A stretch of DNA of 64,000 bases from Gordonia sp. SID5947 (GTDB taxonomy: Bacteria; Actinomycetota; Actinomycetes; Mycobacteriales; Mycobacteriaceae): positions 2,542,001 through 2,606,000 of the forward strand of contig NZ_WWHU01000001.1 of NCBI RefSeq assembly GCF_009862785.1. The letters run 5' to 3'. This document shows positions 62,830 to 64,000 of the stretch, one piece after another. The notes beneath the pieces are model-generated. The model worked only from the letters and a program-made list of their open reading frames with translations, made no database searches and had not been told where the DNA came from. Position 1 is the stretch's first letter; each line of letters begins with the position of its first letter. Made by a program: the position numbers and the translations under genes.

Positions 62830-63258
62830 TCAGGCGTCGACGACGTACTCGCTGTAGCCCGTGTCGCGCAGGGCGGTGCGGATCTTCTCTGCCGCGGCGT
62901 CGAGTTCGGCCGGGTCCGGCTCCTTCTCCGCGTTGCCGAGGTCGAAGGCGTCCATGCTCTCGAGCGGGAAGACGTGGATGTGCACATGCGGTACCTCGAG
63001 ACCGGCGATCATCGTGCCGACCCGCGACACCCCGAAGGCCTGCTTGACCGCGCGGCCGACCTTCTGCGAGACGTCGGCGAGGTGCGCGTAGGCGGCCGTG
63101 TCCATCTGCTCCCAGTGGTCGACCTCCTCGCGGGGCACCACCAGCACGTGCCCCGGGGTCACCGGGTTGATGGTGAGGAATGCGACGGCCTGACCGTCCT
63201 GCCACACGAATCGCCCGGGCAGTTCTCCGTTGATGATCATGCTGAAGACCGATGCCAT
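62830..63258 (-). CDS. HIT-family nucleotide hydrolase/transferase
   Basis: A 142-residue histidine-triad protein with the active-site motif HVHIHVFP and the N-terminal IINGELPGRFVW and TPGHVLVVPREEVDHWEQM sequences. HIT proteins of this class hydrolyse adenosine phosphoramidates or related nucleotides. The ATG at 63258 follows TACACT by six bases, so it is probably leaderless. Confidence 0.92.
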   Translation of the reverse strand: MASVFSMIINGELPGRFVWQDGQAVAFLTINPVTPGHVLVVPREEVDHWEQMDTAAYAHLADVSQKVGRAVKQAFGVSRVGTMIAGLEVPHVHIHVFPLESMDAFDLGNAEKEPDPAELDAAAEKIRTALRDTGYSEYVVDA

Positions 63259-63264
63259 GCGCAC

Positions 63265-63270
63265 AGTGTA
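63265..63270 (-). promoter_or_regulatory. -10 box of a leaderless promoter for the HIT gene
   Basis: TACACT, six bases (GTGCGC), then ATG on the minus strand. A GTG also lies in the spacer but would give a two-codon extension. Confidence 0.6.
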
Positions 63271-63340
63271 GGACCCCCGCACATTGCGGCGCCCGTGTGT
63301 TGTCGGTGACCTGTCGGACGTCCATGACATTCTTTTCCTG

Positions 63341-64000
63341 TGAGTCGACCAGAGTTCATCCGCACCCGCACCGTCGCCTCGACGGACGTCGTGGCGATGG
63401 CCCAGCGGTTTCCGCGGTTGCGGTACATGGGCTCGAAATACCGGCTCCTCCCCCACCTCGAACGGACTTTCGCCGAGATCGGTGGCACCACAGCGGTCGA
63501 CGCGTTCTCCGGGTCGGGCGTCGTGTCGTATCTGCTCAAGCGTCAGGGTTTCCAGGTCGTCAGCAACGATTTCCTGAACTTTCCGCACATCATCACCAGG
63601 GCCACGGTCGCAAATTCGAGCGTGCACCTGGAACCGGACGTCGTCGAGGAGATCTGCGGCCCGCCCGCCGATGACCGGGACTTCATCCAGAGCACCTTCG
63701 ACGGCCTCTATTTCACCGCCGAGGACCGCGCCTTTCTCGACTCGGCCTGGTCACACATCGATCGGCTCCGCGGATATCGGCGCGACCTCGCCATCTCGGC
63801 ACTCGTGTTGTCGGCCGCGCGCAAGCAGCCGCGCGGCGTGTTCACCTTCACCGATTCGTCCCGCTATGCCGACGGACGCCGTGACCTGCGGATGTCGCTG
63901 CGCGACCACTTCCGGCTCCGCGCGGTGGACGAGTACAACGCGACCGTGTTCAGCAACGGGCAGTCGAATCGCAGTGTGAGCGGGGACATCTTCGACCTCG
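63341..64000 (+). CDS. D12-class adenine-specific DNA methylase, N-terminal part (cut by window edge)
   Basis: The first 220 codons of a Dam-like class D12 DNA adenine methyltransferase, open to the right window edge. The N-terminal RYMGSKYRLLPHL and the AdoMet motif TAVDAFSGSGVVSYLLK are visible; the catalytic DPPY motif lies beyond the edge. The GTG at 63341 is an estimate without a clear ribosome-binding site. It starts 82 bases from the divergent HIT gene. A restriction partner or solitary role cannot be judged from what is visible. Confidence 0.82.

Overview
The window is chromosomal DNA of a high-GC mycolic-acid actinobacterium, most likely a Gordonia or close relative. The evidence is a KstR/FadE34 steroid locus, an antigen-85-type mycolyltransferase (GTHSWEYW motif), a mycothiol-type TIGR03086 protein, an MMPL transporter and ClpC1. 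The purine genes also follow the order known around Rv0772-Rv0803 of Mycobacterium tuberculosis (purD, purB, purC-ptrB, an EmrB pump, purSQ, M18 peptidase). A latex clearing protein gene (lcp) with a divergent TetR gene suggests a rubber-degrading strain. No rRNA, tRNA, CRISPR array, prophage or transposase was seen.

Layout. 1-8.4 kb: lipid and steroid catabolism (two acyl-CoA dehydrogenases and kstR sharing an identical 18-bp KstR operator, mycolyltransferase, echA8-echA9-like pair, MaoC hydratase). 8.6-16 kb: lcp/lcpR, a MarR-controlled DHA2 pump, a WYL regulator facing a TIGR03086 gene across a perfect operator, and an MFS exporter. 16-24.4 kb: secreted LVIVD protein coupled to a DUF305 protein, lipases, a membrane acyltransferase, a crotonase, and a YCII-ECF42 sigma pair whose sigma gene carries an apparent frameshift. 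24.5-36 kb: clpC1, a TetR/hydrolase cassette bracketed by identical palindromic repeats, an ECF sigma - 59-aa protein - triple-VOC operon, an AraC gene next to a beta-propeller membrane protein, and a secreted transglycosylase. 36-46.3 kb: M18 aminopeptidase, purQ, purS, glutathione peroxidase, a MarR/EmrB pair, ptrB, purC, a SelW-like gene and purB. 46.3-54 kb: TetR and secreted protein; a persulfide-sensor-like CstR regulon (MMPL transporter, CstR, DUF302) with three matching operators; a GbsR/MarR gene with an apparent frameshift in front of a DrrAB-type ABC transporter; a Tat lipoprotein esterase. 54-64 kb: purD, LtrA, GT2-GtrA and GT39 glycosyltransferases, a RecQ helicase carrying a 36-bp tandem array inside its coding sequence, a HIT protein and the start of a D12-class DNA methylase.

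Themes. Most accessory blocks are a regulator next to its target genes with an operator visible in the gap. At least nine genes (MaoC, crotonase, AraC, purC, purB, purD, ltrA, recQ, HIT) have a TANNNT box 6-7 bases before the start codon and no Shine-Dalgarno sequence, as expected of leaderless transcripts. Several convergent gaps hold long, near-perfect hairpins or short repeat families. Two apparent single-base frameshifts (near 24,006 and near 50,836) may be real mutations or sequence errors.
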